Shown piece by piece: positions 1 through 8,184 of a stretch of DNA of 42,517 nucleotides. This DNA comes from Bacteroidota bacterium (GTDB lineage: Bacteria > Bacteroidota > Ignavibacteria > Kapaibacteriales > UBA2268). The notes beneath the pieces are model-generated. The model did not search any database and was not told the DNA's origin. It saw only the letters and a list, made by a program, of their open reading frames with translations. A program made the position numbers and the translations under genes. How positions within the stretch are numbered: the stretch's first letter is position 1; each line of letters begins with the position of its first letter. The stretch spans positions 1-42,517 of the forward strand of contig JAKAKE010000230.1 of assembly GCA_021824625.1 (NCBI GenBank), read 5' to 3'.

Positions 1-2226
1 TGGGAAACTCATGGAGCATTAAGTAATTTAAAAATATATATTTCATCGCAAATTGAAACCAATGTAACTGTTGAAGTAACCGGTAAAGGATATAAAAGAC
101 AACAAACCACAATCCCAAATGATATATTAGAATTTACATTGACACCTGCTTTAGGACAATGTTATAGAAAAACTGACAGACAGCCACCTCAACCAGATAC
201 AGTCTATCCAGGATATGGCATTCATGTCTTTTCTGATCAACCAATCATAGTATATGGACTATCAAATTATGAATACACAAGCGACAGTTATTTAGCATTG
301 CCCTTATCATCTCTTGGTAAGGAATATGTTGTTGCATCGTGGCCAGATATATCAGATAATGGTATTCAATATATGACCTGCTATACCAGTATTGTATCCC
401 CTTATGATGATAATATTGTTAGTTTTACTATGGGAGGAACACAATCATCGAAAACTGCAGGAGGTCAACTTCCCGGAGAAACAAGAAATTATAATTTATC
501 AAAAGGTGATGTTTTATTAATAGGTAGTTTAGGAAATTTTGCCGATTTAACAGGGAGTCATATTAAATCAACAAAACCATTTAGTGTAATATCAAGTAAT
601 TTTTGCGCTTTTGTACCTGATGAAACCTCATATTGTGATTATATGTGTGAAATGGAATTACCTGTTTATACCTGGGGCAAACATTATTTTTATACACCAA
701 TTTTTGGAAGATTGAAAAATTCTATGATTAGGATTTTTTCAAAAGAACCAGGAACAAAATTATTCAGAGACGGAATGGAATTCGCTTACCTTGATAGTGC
801 CTCAGGATTAGAAAACATGGGCTGGATAAGTATCAGGGCTGATGTTGGTGAACCACGACCAATTGTGTTTTCTGGTAATAAACCTATTTATGTTGAGCAA
901 TACAATTGCGGACAAAATGATGATAATATTGTTAGTGATCCATTTATGATGGCACTAACACCTTATGAACTATTTCAAAAGGAAATTACATTCAATACTC
1001 CTTGCATACGAGAAATTATTAGATTTTATCAAAATTATATAAATATTGTTTATAAAGCTTCAGAAAATGATAGTATTCCTGAAGATATGGAATTTGCAAA
1101 TGTTCAAGGTGGGAAATTTGTTTGGAAAAAACTTTCTGATTTAGATCCAAAGCCAGGAGAAACCTTTAGATATCTTATAAGTGGGAAAAAATATTTTTGT
1201 AAAACAATTCTGTTACCTGGGAATGGTGTATATAAAATTAGGGCTAAAGAACCATTTGCAGCGTATGCTTATGGTTTTTCACCTTATGATTCTTATGGTC
1301 ATCCTGCCAGTGTTTCCTTACTCGATTTATCTAAGAGTGATTTTTTACCGCCCAAACCAAGTTTTATAGATAAGTGCTATGATAATATTGTGAATGCCGC
1401 AGTCGAGGATTTACCAAATGATTCTACTAATAGGTCTAATCTTTCAATGATAATATTCCATTCAGATTCTTCTTATAATTACAATTTTAGTTATGATGAA
1501 TTCATAGCAAGGGAAGATTATATGACAAATTGGAATGCATCTGTGATAGATAAATCGAAAGAAGCTAGAGCGATTATCACATTCGCCGATGCTGCAGGAA
1601 ATGATACTACAATTGTTATTGAATATGAGCCAAAAGATGTGGTAATCAGCTCTGACTCCATGTTTTTTGGAAATAAAGAAATTGGTACGGATACAACAAT
1701 CATAATGTTTGTTCATAATTATACAAATTCAGTTGTGAATATTGATTCTGTTTATTTAAAAAATAAAAACAATGGATTTGAAATATTAAATGTCACTCTG
1801 CCCGATACTTTACAACCGGGTGATACTTTGTTTTTCGATGTGAAATTCAATGCTACAGAAGAAGGTTTATTTTCAGATTCGATTGGAGTAGCAGGTGAAT
1901 GTTTTTATAAAGAAAATTTAAGAGCCATAGTTTCTGTTTTATCTGTTACAACAGGAGTTGATTTTTCAATTATTACTGATGAATTTAATATATCACCCAA
2001 TCCCTTTTCTTCTAACATCACCTTAGATATCCTTGGCAATAACAAACCAGTAACTATTATCATTTATGATATATTCTGTAGAACTGTTCTGACAAAGCAA
2101 ATAGAGTTTACTGATTCACTTAACACTCAACACATAACACTCAACACTGAAAGCTTGCCGCAGGGCGTTTATTTTGTGAGAGTACAGGAAAGAGGAGGAA
2201 CGAATGTAATATTTAAAGTGGAATGA
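1..2226 (+). CDS. IgGFc-binding-like secreted protein with T9SS sorting domain (5' end outside window)
   Basis: The frame is open from base 1, so the true start lies upstream; 741 residues are visible. Roughly residues 1-350 resemble the IgGFc-binding N-terminal domain family: repeated beta-rich segments including a 'GYGIHVFSDQPIIVYG' stretch near residue 71 followed by 'YLALPLSSLGKEY'. A later Ig/ASPM-like beta-sandwich (about 550-640) has the 'LQPGDTLFFDVKFN' pattern. The last 80 residues (from 'FNISPNPFSSN', about 662) are a classic type A T9SS sorting domain ending in 'LPQGVYFVRV'. The protein is therefore expected to cross the outer membrane by T9SS and be surface-attached or released. 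Its ligand is unknown; adhesion is an inference from the family. A short heptamer repeat lies inside the sorting domain. No partner genes are visible; the next genes are on the opposite strand. Confidence 0.85.
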   Translation, partial: WETHGALSNLKIYISSQIETNVTVEVTGKGYKRQQTTIPNDILEFTLTPALGQCYRKTDRQPPQPDTVYPGYGIHVFSDQPIIVYGLSNYEYTSDSYLALPLSSLGKEYVVASWPDISDNGIQYMTCYTSIVSPYDDNIVSFTMGGTQSSKTAGGQLPGETRNYNLSKGDVLLIGSLGNFADLTGSHIKSTKPFSVISSNFCAFVPDETSYCDYMCEMELPVYTWGKHYFYTPIFGRLKNSMIRIFSKEPGTKLFRDGMEFAYLDSASGLENMGWISIRADVGEPRPIVFSGNKPIYVEQYNCGQNDDNIVSDPFMMALTPYELFQKEITFNTPCIREIIRFYQNYINIVYKASENDSIPEDMEFANVQGGKFVWKKLSDLDPKPGETFRYLISGKKYFCKTILLPGNGVYKIRAKEPFAAYAYGFSPYDSYGHPASVSLLDLSKSDFLPPKPSFIDKCYDNIVNAAVEDLPNDSTNRSNLSMIIFHSDSSYNYNFSYDEFIAREDYMTNWNASVIDKSKEARAIITFADAAGNDTTIVIEYEPKDVVISSDSMFFGNKEIGTDTTIIMFVHNYTNSVVNIDSVYLKNKNNGFEILNVTLPDTLQPGDTLFFDVKFNATEEGLFSDSIGVAGECFYKENLRAIVSVLSVTTGVDFSIITDEFNISPNPFSSNITLDILGNNKPVTIIIYDIFCRTVLTKQIEFTDSLNTQHITLNTESLPQGVYFVRVQERGGTNVIFKVE
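2117..2151. repeat. Five phased 7-bp repeats inside a coding region
   Basis: Five consecutive heptamers (CACTTAA, CACTCAA, CACATAA, CACTCAA, CACTGAA) lie inside the T9SS sorting domain and are translated in frame. They match, on the other strand, the GTGTTGA units seen at 7601 and 41245. Confidence 0.7.
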
Positions 2227-2234
2227 TAGAAAAA

Positions 2235-2447
2235 TTATAATAAACTTTTAAATTGTTCAATTGAAAGACCGGAACCTTTTATTATTGAAGCCATAGTGTA
2301 AGCATTAATCGGATTAGCTCTTGGTAATGTTAAAATATGATCGCCATCTGTCATTGTTATATGTTTGCCCTGCCGTGCAATCCAAAATCCGGCTTTTTCG
2401 AAAGCATTGACTGCACGTTGGTGATTTATCCCCTGTAATTTAGGCAT
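2235..2447 (-). CDS. hicA: HicA-family mRNA interferase toxin
   Basis: This 70-residue protein has the HicA/YcfA double-stranded-RNA-binding fold signature: a basic N-terminus, 'AFEKAGFWIARQGKHITM' with the conserved histidine at residue 29, then a proline-bearing strand ('LPRANP') and the C-terminal 'KGSGLSIEQFKSLL' helix. HicA toxins cleave mRNA and are neutralised by HicB. It lies 3 bp downstream of the hicB-like gene on the same strand, so antitoxin precedes toxin, the reverse of the E. coli order but common elsewhere. The match to the family is good; whether it is active cannot be told from sequence. Confidence 0.8.
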   Translation of the reverse strand: MPKLQGINHQRAVNAFEKAGFWIARQGKHITMTDGDHILTLPRANPINAYTMASIIKGSGLSIEQFKSLL

Positions 2448-2450
2448 GTA

Positions 2451-2642
2451 TTATACTTCAATCAATACTAATTTTTCATCTTTAACTAATTCATTTTTTA
2501 CGGTTAGATATTCTTCTATAGCATCTTTGATGTTAGCCATTGCTTCCTCTTCCGTCTCTCCCTGTGAGGCACACCCCGGGAGGTCTTCGCACCATACAGC
2601 GTACCCTTCTTCGCTCTTCTTTATTTTTATTTTGTATTGCAT
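2451..2642 (-). CDS. hicB: HicB-family antitoxin (short form)
   Basis: This 63-residue protein carries the HicB partial RNase-H-like fold: 'YAVWCEDLPGCASQGETEEEAMANIKDAIEEYL' is the family hallmark (P-G-C, then G-x-T-xEEA, then the I-x-EYL helix). It lacks the C-terminal helix-turn-helix or ribbon-helix-helix DNA-binding domain of longer HicB proteins, so it should neutralise the toxin by binding it but may not autoregulate alone. It is the first gene of a two-gene unit with the HicA-like toxin 3 bp downstream. Confidence 0.8.
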   Translation of the reverse strand: MQYKIKIKKSEEGYAVWCEDLPGCASQGETEEEAMANIKDAIEEYLTVKNELVKDEKLVLIEV

Positions 2643-2740
2643 TGAGTATCAGAATTATTAAACATCAATTTCGATAACGATAATATTAGGATATTATTAT
2701 TGATTTTAATTAATTTTTATTGAAGAGACTCACTTCAATA

Positions 2741-2766
2741 GATCCTGAACCAAGTTCAGAATGACA
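2741..2766. repeat. Half copy of TGTCAT...ATGACA dispersed element
   Basis: The segment runs from GATCCTGAAC to TCAGAATGACA and matches the right end of the complete element at 8060-8166. No matching left half is recognisable, so it is likely a decayed copy. It sits in the 172-bp gap between hicB and the E1 dehydrogenase gene; apart from this and the heptamer array the gap holds nothing I can identify. Confidence 0.55.
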
Positions 2767-2780
2767 AATAAAAAATATTA

Positions 2781-2808
2781 TCAATTGTCAATTTTCAATT
2801 ATCAATTC
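2781..2808. repeat. Four phased 7-bp repeats (TCAATTN)
   Basis: Four heptamers, TCAATTG, TCAATTT, TCAATTA and TCAATTC, end 6 bp short of the stop codon of the E1 dehydrogenase gene (which reads leftward). The last base of each unit varies while the phase is exact. Confidence 0.7.
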
Positions 2809-2814
2809 TTCAAA

Positions 2815-5001
2815 TTAAAAATTAACAAGTTTTTCCAAATCTTTCAAAATCTTTTCAGCATTTGGCAGAATATCATTCTCGTAAATCGGTGAGTATGCAA
2901 TATGAGAGTCTTTAGCCGCATGACGCATGACAGGTGCATCCAAATCCCTGAATGCTTCCTGGGTTATTGCAGCCGAAATCTCAGCACCAAAGCCCATTGT
3001 CAGCGTATCTTCATGAACAATCAAGAGACGGTTTGTTTTCTTTACAGATTCAAGCACAAGCTCTTTATCCCATGGAATAATAGTTCTCAAATCAATTAAC
3101 TCAATCGTTTTTCCGGTTTTCTTTTCAAAATCTTTTATTGCATTTAGCGAATCTTTCACACCCATTCCATAAGTAACGATGGTAGCATCATTGCCTTCTT
3201 TCACAATTTTTCCTTTCCCGAAAGGAAGAAGATAATTCTCATCAGGTTCAATAGTAGTTGAATATGGAAGTCGGTACATACCTTTATGTTCGAGGAAAAT
3301 CACAGGGTCCTGCAATCTGCATGCTGTTTTCAGCAATCCTTTTGCATCAGCCGCAGTGCTTGGGTAAGCCACCAATAATCCCGGAATATGTGAAAAGAAT
3401 GCTTCTATGTTCTGTGAGTGATAAAGACCACCGTGAATATAACCACCCACAGCCACCCTGATAACAACCGGAGCCGAGAATCCCCCATTTGAACGGTAAC
3501 GCATTGTCGCTATTTCATTTTTTATTTGCATAAATGCGGGCCAGATGTAATCACCAAATTGAATTTCAACGACAGGTTTGTAGCCTCTCACAGCCAAACC
3601 GAGAGCCACTCCTGCAATCGAGGCTTCTGCAAGAGGTGAGTTGAATACCCTGCCTTCTCCGAATGTTTTCGATAAGCCTTTAGTTGCTGTGAAAACTCCA
3701 CCCTTGGGGTCAGCTATGTCTTGTCCGAATATCATCATTTTTGGATTATGCTTCATTTCCTCATGGAGAGCATGATTAACTGCATCAACAAGGACAGCAT
3801 TATTTCCTTCTATTGGTTCAGAATTTGAATAATTCAGATTTCTTGATTCTAATGGTGCAAAAATATGTTTGGTTGAATCTTCGGGTATTTGGTCAGGGCG
3901 AGTGAAAGCCCAGTCTGCCGATTCATCAATTTCTTTTTTAATCTCAACTTCAATGACAGCAATTTCCTTTTCTTCAGCGATTTTATTTTGCAATAAATAA
4001 CTTTTCAATTTCTGAATGCAGTCTTTTGTTTTTTTAGCAGATTCAAGTTCATCAGCAGGCCTGTATTTCTTTTGGTCATCGCTGGATGAGTGAGGCATTA
4101 ATCGTTCGACCAATGCGTGTAGAAGAGCAGGGCCTTTCCCTGACCTGATATGAGCAATTGCCGATTTAGCCGCTTTGTACGATTCAAAAAAATCGGTGCC
4201 ATCGAATGTAAGCATTTTCAAATTTGAATAACAGCAGAATGAATGGCCTACGGTATTGCCCATTGACTGATGTTCTCTCGGAACAGATATAGCATAACCA
4301 TTGTCTTGGATGCAGAAAAGAACAGGTAATTTTTCACGTGAAGCCCAATTAACAGCTTCATAAAATTCCCCCTGGCTTGTTGTGCCTTCGCCTGATGAAA
4401 CATAAGTTACTTCATCTGCTCCATTCTTTTTTGAGGCGAGGGCAGTTCCAACAGCATTGAGAAATTGAGTTCCTGTCGGAGATGAAGAAGTTGGAAGATT
4501 TAGTCTCGGATTTCCGTAATGCCCCGGCATTTGCCTTCCGCCAGATGACAGACACTCGGGTTTTCCGGCGGCAAGAAGGAAATACTCATTTGTCGTCATA
4601 CCCATACCATAAGTAAAGGCGGCATCGCGGTAATATGTCCATCCCCAGTCCTTTCCTTTGTTCAAAGTAAAAGCAACAGCAGTTTGTACTGCTTCGTGTC
4701 CGCTGCATCCTATATGAAAAAATGATTTTCCCTGTTTCACCAATGTCAAATGCTTTTCATCAGAGTATCTGGCTCTGAGCATGGTTTTGAAAGCGTCCAG
4801 AATTACTTCCTTTGACAAATTGAGCTGAGTGTGATGAGGTTTGTTACCGTCAAAACTTATTGGCTCTACTGCACATCCGGGTCCCCTGTCTTGTGAACAG
4901 GATGACCCGACTTTTGATTCGGCTATTACCTGAAGCATAATTTGTTCGGAAGTTAAATCCTTATATATCTGTCTATCGTTTGATTTATTTTTTACTGCCA
5001 T
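2815..5001 (-). CDS. Fused alpha-beta 2-oxoacid dehydrogenase E1 component
   Basis: This E1 decarboxylates a 2-oxoacid using thiamine diphosphate and passes the acyl group to an E2 lipoyl protein. Both halves sit in one 728-residue chain. The alpha part (about 60-370) has 'RQMPGHYG', the TPP/Mg motif beginning GEG (residue 204; usually GDG) and ending 'QDNGYAIS' (N about 234). The beta part (about 400-725) has 'FGQDIADPKGGVF', 'NSPLAEASIAGVALGLA' and 'HGGLYHSQNIEAFFSHIPGL'. Fusions of this sort are typical of Bacteroidota, where they are usually annotated as branched-chain (2-oxoisovalerate) or general 2-oxoacid E1; the substrate cannot be fixed here. I start at ATG 5001 rather than the TTG two codons upstream. 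A TAAATTTG box (5043-5036) on this strand could be the promoter -7, but no -33 element is seen. No E2 or E3 gene is adjacent. The N-terminal extension has a cysteine pair ('GSSCSQDRGPGC') of unknown role. Confidence 0.88.
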   Translation of the reverse strand: MAVKNKSNDRQIYKDLTSEQIMLQVIAESKVGSSCSQDRGPGCAVEPISFDGNKPHHTQLNLSKEVILDAFKTMLRARYSDEKHLTLVKQGKSFFHIGCSGHEAVQTAVAFTLNKGKDWGWTYYRDAAFTYGMGMTTNEYFLLAAGKPECLSSGGRQMPGHYGNPRLNLPTSSSPTGTQFLNAVGTALASKKNGADEVTYVSSGEGTTSQGEFYEAVNWASREKLPVLFCIQDNGYAISVPREHQSMGNTVGHSFCCYSNLKMLTFDGTDFFESYKAAKSAIAHIRSGKGPALLHALVERLMPHSSSDDQKKYRPADELESAKKTKDCIQKLKSYLLQNKIAEEKEIAVIEVEIKKEIDESADWAFTRPDQIPEDSTKHIFAPLESRNLNYSNSEPIEGNNAVLVDAVNHALHEEMKHNPKMMIFGQDIADPKGGVFTATKGLSKTFGEGRVFNSPLAEASIAGVALGLAVRGYKPVVEIQFGDYIWPAFMQIKNEIATMRYRSNGGFSAPVVIRVAVGGYIHGGLYHSQNIEAFFSHIPGLLVAYPSTAADAKGLLKTACRLQDPVIFLEHKGMYRLPYSTTIEPDENYLLPFGKGKIVKEGNDATIVTYGMGVKDSLNAIKDFEKKTGKTIELIDLRTIIPWDKELVLESVKKTNRLLIVHEDTLTMGFGAEISAAITQEAFRDLDAPVMRHAAKDSHIAYSPIYENDILPNAEKILKDLEKLVNF

Positions 5002-5096
5002 TATCAAAATTCTAAAAATAATTGGTATGATAAAACAAATTTACTATCTTGCTTTGAGAAATTTAATCTTTATGTTAACGATTAACAAAATGTTTT

Positions 5097-6245
5097 ATGA
5101 CATGGAAAAAAATATTAGGACAGAATAGAGTAAAAAATTTATTGCAGAAAGCAATAATGGAAAGTAAAATTCCCCATGCTTATTGTTTTTGGGGACAGGA
5201 AGGAATAGGTAAAGATGCTCTTGCAATTGAATTTGCAAAGGTAGTTAATTGCCGGTCTCCCATCAGGACAGAAGCAGGAATTGAAGCATGTGAAAACTGC
5301 CACTCATGCAAATCATCAAATTCCCTGCAACACAGAAATATTCATCTTATCTTCCCGATGCCTGCAGGAAAATCAGGCGATACAAAAAAAGATACTGTTT
5401 TAGAAAAATTAACAGAAGACCAGGTTGAGGAATATTATGAACAAATAAAGCTAAAATCCGAAAATCCTTATCATAAAATATCAATGTCTAATGCAAATCA
5501 GATAAGGATTGCTTCAATAAGGGAACTGAAGAAAAAGCTTGTATTAACCTCTTCGGGTGAAGGCAGGGTGTGTGTCATTGTCTTCAGAGCAGACGAGATG
5601 ACAACCGAGGCTGCAAATGCTTTCCTCAAAACGCTGGAAGAGCCTCACGAAAATGTAACAATAATCATCACAACATCAAGGCAGGATGTGATTCTGCCAA
5701 CTATTCTTTCCCGATGTCAGCAGGTAAGATGTGAACCTCTTAACAATGCTGATATATCACAAGCATTGCAGGATAGAAACAATGTTGCGAAACAAGATGC
5801 ATCATTGATTTCCGCATTTGCTCAAGGTTCCTACACTCGCGCTGTCGAGTTCCTTGGTGAAGCTTTGCAGGAAATGAGGGAAAATGCTATTGAATTTTTA
5901 CGCGCTATGCTTAAAAAGAAAGTTTATAGGATAGAGGTTGCAAGCCATATCGAGCAGTTAACAAAAAAACATGACAGGAGAGAAACAGAATTATTACTTT
6001 CTATGCTTTTACTATGGATGAGGGATGTCTCTAATTTTTCTAAAACAGGTAAAAAAGATAATTTAATCAACATAGATAAATATGAAATTTTACAAAAATT
6101 TACGTCAGGCTATCCAGCCAAAGATTACATAAAAGCAAGCGAAATGCTTGAAAAATCAATTAATCAACTCAGAAAAAATGTAGCACCGCAGCTGGTTTTG
6201 ATGAGAACTGTCCTTGATTTGCGAAGATTATTCTTATTTAGTTAA
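5097..6245 (+). CDS. holB: DNA polymerase III delta' (clamp-loader) subunit
   Basis: This is a 382-residue AAA+ clamp-loader protein. The sensible start is ATG 5097. Walker A is 'GQEGIGKD' (33-40). A zinc module is present as C52...C65-x2-C68-x2-C71. The sensor region 'ADEMTTEAANAFLKTLEEP' is followed by the clamp-loader SRC motif in 'LSRCQQVRCEPL'. It helps load the sliding clamp onto primed DNA as part of the gamma/delta/delta' complex. The Walker B aspartate pair is degenerate (VIVFRADEM), which is normal for delta' rather than for the ATP-hydrolysing gamma/tau subunit, and the length also fits delta'. It is divergent from the E1 gene and followed by ricT on the same strand, a frequent neighbour of holB in many bacteria. 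Confidence 0.88.
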   Translation: MTWKKILGQNRVKNLLQKAIMESKIPHAYCFWGQEGIGKDALAIEFAKVVNCRSPIRTEAGIEACENCHSCKSSNSLQHRNIHLIFPMPAGKSGDTKKDTVLEKLTEDQVEEYYEQIKLKSENPYHKISMSNANQIRIASIRELKKKLVLTSSGEGRVCVIVFRADEMTTEAANAFLKTLEEPHENVTIIITTSRQDVILPTILSRCQQVRCEPLNNADISQALQDRNNVAKQDASLISAFAQGSYTRAVEFLGEALQEMRENAIEFLRAMLKKKVYRIEVASHIEQLTKKHDRRETELLLSMLLLWMRDVSNFSKTGKKDNLINIDKYEILQKFTSGYPAKDYIKASEMLEKSINQLRKNVAPQLVLMRTVLDLRRLFLFS

Positions 6246-6448
6246 ATTTATTTATAATATTAGAATAAGCTAACATATTGAAAAAAAATTAGTTTAGGCA
6301 AGACAACAATCGGTTACAAAATTTTTTAATATGATAAATTTTAGATTGCTTGTTATTAATATTTTTATTATGTTGCATTCAAGATAAAAAGTTCTTTGAT
6401 ATTCTTACCAAGACAATTATGTCTTTCTCTTGTTAATTTGGTAATTAT

Positions 6449-7588
6449 ATGGATGATATATTAAATGATAAACAAAATTTATTCAAATATATATTTAATA
6501 CAAAATATCCGGAGCTTCTGCCTCCGGGCAAAAGCGAATGTCCTTATCATCTTCTGACGGGACATGAAATAACCTTACTGGCACGGCATTATGAGCCTAT
6601 CCTGAATGAAAAATTCAGGTGCGGTTTCCATGTGGCTTCACTCAAATATTGCAACCATCCCCAGATTGATTATTCCAATTTCTGTGAAGTTACTTTCAAA
6701 TCAAAACGTAAGCAGTTGTATAAAAATAATCAAATGTTCGTTTTTTCAACCGGTACTTATGTTATCGTTGAAGTTGATAACGGCTCTGATATTGGCACTG
6801 TTACAGCCAGCGGGCATAATGCCGCCGAAAAACTTAAAGCCCAGTATAAAAATATTGAACCGCTTTATTCAATTCTTCGACTTGCAAATCTTGAAGACCT
6901 CGATAGGTTTTTGAGGAATACTGATGATGAATATATTGCAGTTAACAAGACAAAACATCTTGTTCACAAGCACAAACTTGAAATGAAGGTAACTGATGCC
7001 GAGTGGCAGTTCGACCGTCAGAGATTAACCGTTTATTTTGCTGCCCCGCAGCGAATTGATTTTCGTGAGCTTGTTAAAGACCTCGCAAGAACATTTAAAA
7101 CAAGGATAGAGCTTCGCCAGATTAGCACTCGTGAAGAAGCGAAGCGTTTAGGAGGCGTAGGCTCATGCGGGAGGGATATATGCTGTGAATCCTTCGCATG
7201 TGAATTTTGTCATGTTACTCTCGACCATGCCCGAATTCAACAACTTTCCAACAATGTTACAAAGCTAAGCGGTTATTGCGGCAGGCTTAAATGCTGCCTG
7301 CTTTATGAGTATGACAGCTACAGCGAATCAACGAAAAAATTTCCGCCTATTAATTCAATAATTGAACTTGACGAAGGCAAAGGAAAAATTGTTAAGATTG
7401 ATGTGTTCAGGGATGTTGTATATGTCCAGCTTGAAGCCAACAGTACATATAAAATTATTACGATTATTGAACTAAGTGAACTGTATAGGGCAGGCAGAAT
7501 CAAGGTTCCCGCAAACACAGACCTGAAAGCATTATTCTGCGAAGACAATGGAGCCAGCATAGAAGAACTACAGGCACTTGAAGGGTGA
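6449..7588 (+). CDS. ricT: PSP1-domain protein, RicT/YaaT family
   Basis: This 379-residue protein carries a PSP1 domain (about 95-290). Cysteine-rich signatures 'GSCGRDICCESFACEFC' and 'GYCGRLKCCLLYEYDSY' match the Fe-S-binding cysteines of Bacillus RicT. In Bacillus, RicT with RicA and RicF modulates RNase Y-dependent RNA maturation; in Bacteroidota it is usually found beside holB as here, and its role there is not established. The N-terminal 90 residues are an extra segment with additional cysteines (FRCGFH, YCNHP). It is the second gene of the holB-ricT pair with a 203-bp gap, which holds no recognisable site. The stop codon merges into a heptamer repeat. Confidence 0.85.
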   Translation: MDDILNDKQNLFKYIFNTKYPELLPPGKSECPYHLLTGHEITLLARHYEPILNEKFRCGFHVASLKYCNHPQIDYSNFCEVTFKSKRKQLYKNNQMFVFSTGTYVIVEVDNGSDIGTVTASGHNAAEKLKAQYKNIEPLYSILRLANLEDLDRFLRNTDDEYIAVNKTKHLVHKHKLEMKVTDAEWQFDRQRLTVYFAAPQRIDFRELVKDLARTFKTRIELRQISTREEAKRLGGVGSCGRDICCESFACEFCHVTLDHARIQQLSNNVTKLSGYCGRLKCCLLYEYDSYSESTKKFPPINSIIELDEGKGKIVKIDVFRDVVYVQLEANSTYKIITIIELSELYRAGRIKVPANTDLKALFCEDNGASIEELQALEG

Positions 7589-7621
7589 GTTTTGAATTTT
7601 AAGTGTTGAGTGTTGGAAAAA
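7587..7621. repeat. Five phased 7-bp repeats starting in the ricT stop codon
   Basis: Units GAGTTTT, GAATTTT, AAGTGTT, GAGTGTT and GGAAAAA follow without a break; the first begins at the G of the ricT TGA stop. The array fills most of the gap to the convergent yraN gene. Confidence 0.6.
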
Positions 7622-7630
7622 TATATATTC

Positions 7631-8026
7631 TTACCATATCGCATTTACAAGATGCTCGATTGCAGGCGGCTTCACATTGTAATCTATGGCTATAATATCG
7701 AAGCGGGATTCCACATCATTCAGTTTGTTGATATAATAATATCCTTCAGCAACACGGCGGAGGATTTTCTGTTTTTTTGGTGTTACCGATTCCAAAGGAG
7801 AGCCGTATTCGTTTGTATTCCGGGATTTAACTTCCACAAATACAAGTACGTTTCCATCTTTTGCGACAATGTCAATTTCGCCGATTCTCCCATAAATGAA
7901 ATTTCGCTTGATTATTTTATAGCCTTTCCCGAGAAGCAATTCCACTGCTGTGTCCTCGGCTTCATTTCCTTTTTCGCGTGTGGATTTGAAAGGATTTTTA
8001 TTTATAGGTTCTTGTTTATGACTCAT
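7631..8026 (-). CDS. yraN: YraN/UPF0102 family endonuclease-like protein
   Basis: The protein is 131 residues from ATG 8026. It shows the YraN restriction-endonuclease-like core: 'KGNEAEDTAVELLLGKGYKI', then 'GRIGEIDIVAKDGNVLVFVEVKSR', where E/D...E-x-K form the PD-(D/E)xK-like catalytic triad, and 'RFDIIAID' near the end. The family's cellular role is not settled; a nuclease role in DNA processing is inferred from the fold. An upstream in-frame ATG at 8065 would add 13 residues but lies inside the TGTCAT repeat element, so I reject it. It converges with ricT. Confidence 0.85.
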   Translation of the reverse strand: MSHKQEPINKNPFKSTREKGNEAEDTAVELLLGKGYKIIKRNFIYGRIGEIDIVAKDGNVLVFVEVKSRNTNEYGSPLESVTPKKQKILRRVAEGYYYINKLNDVESRFDIIAIDYNVKPPAIEHLVNAIW

Positions 8027-8059
8027 TTGCCGTATAATAATTCTTAAACAAAATGAAAC

Positions 8060-8166
8060 TGTCATACAGAATACTGAATCAAGTTCAGCACAAGTTTATT
8101 TCAGCATCCATAGGATTCTTTCTGTATTTATAATAAAATGGTTTCTGAACCAAGTTCAGAATGACA
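8060..8166. repeat. Complete TGTCAT...ATGACA inverted-repeat element
   Basis: The element is 107 bp, starts TGTCATACAGAA and ends TTCAGAATGACA, which are imperfect inverted copies. A second internal pair is CTGAATCAAGTTCAG near the left and CTGAACCAAGTTCAG near the right. It fills most of the yraN-purF gap. Related copies are at 2741, 9870, 27553, 28382 and 39759. Confidence 0.7.
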
Positions 8167-8184
8167 GCCCTAATCATCCATTAC

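Noticed and set aside
2446-2661. Plus-strand frame opposite the hicB gene
   Set aside because: HicB signatures are on the minus strand; the plus frame resembles nothing.
7610-8047. Plus-strand frame of 145 codons opposite yraN
   Set aside because: The minus strand carries clear YraN motifs (GEIDIVA, VEVKSR); the plus frame is its shadow.
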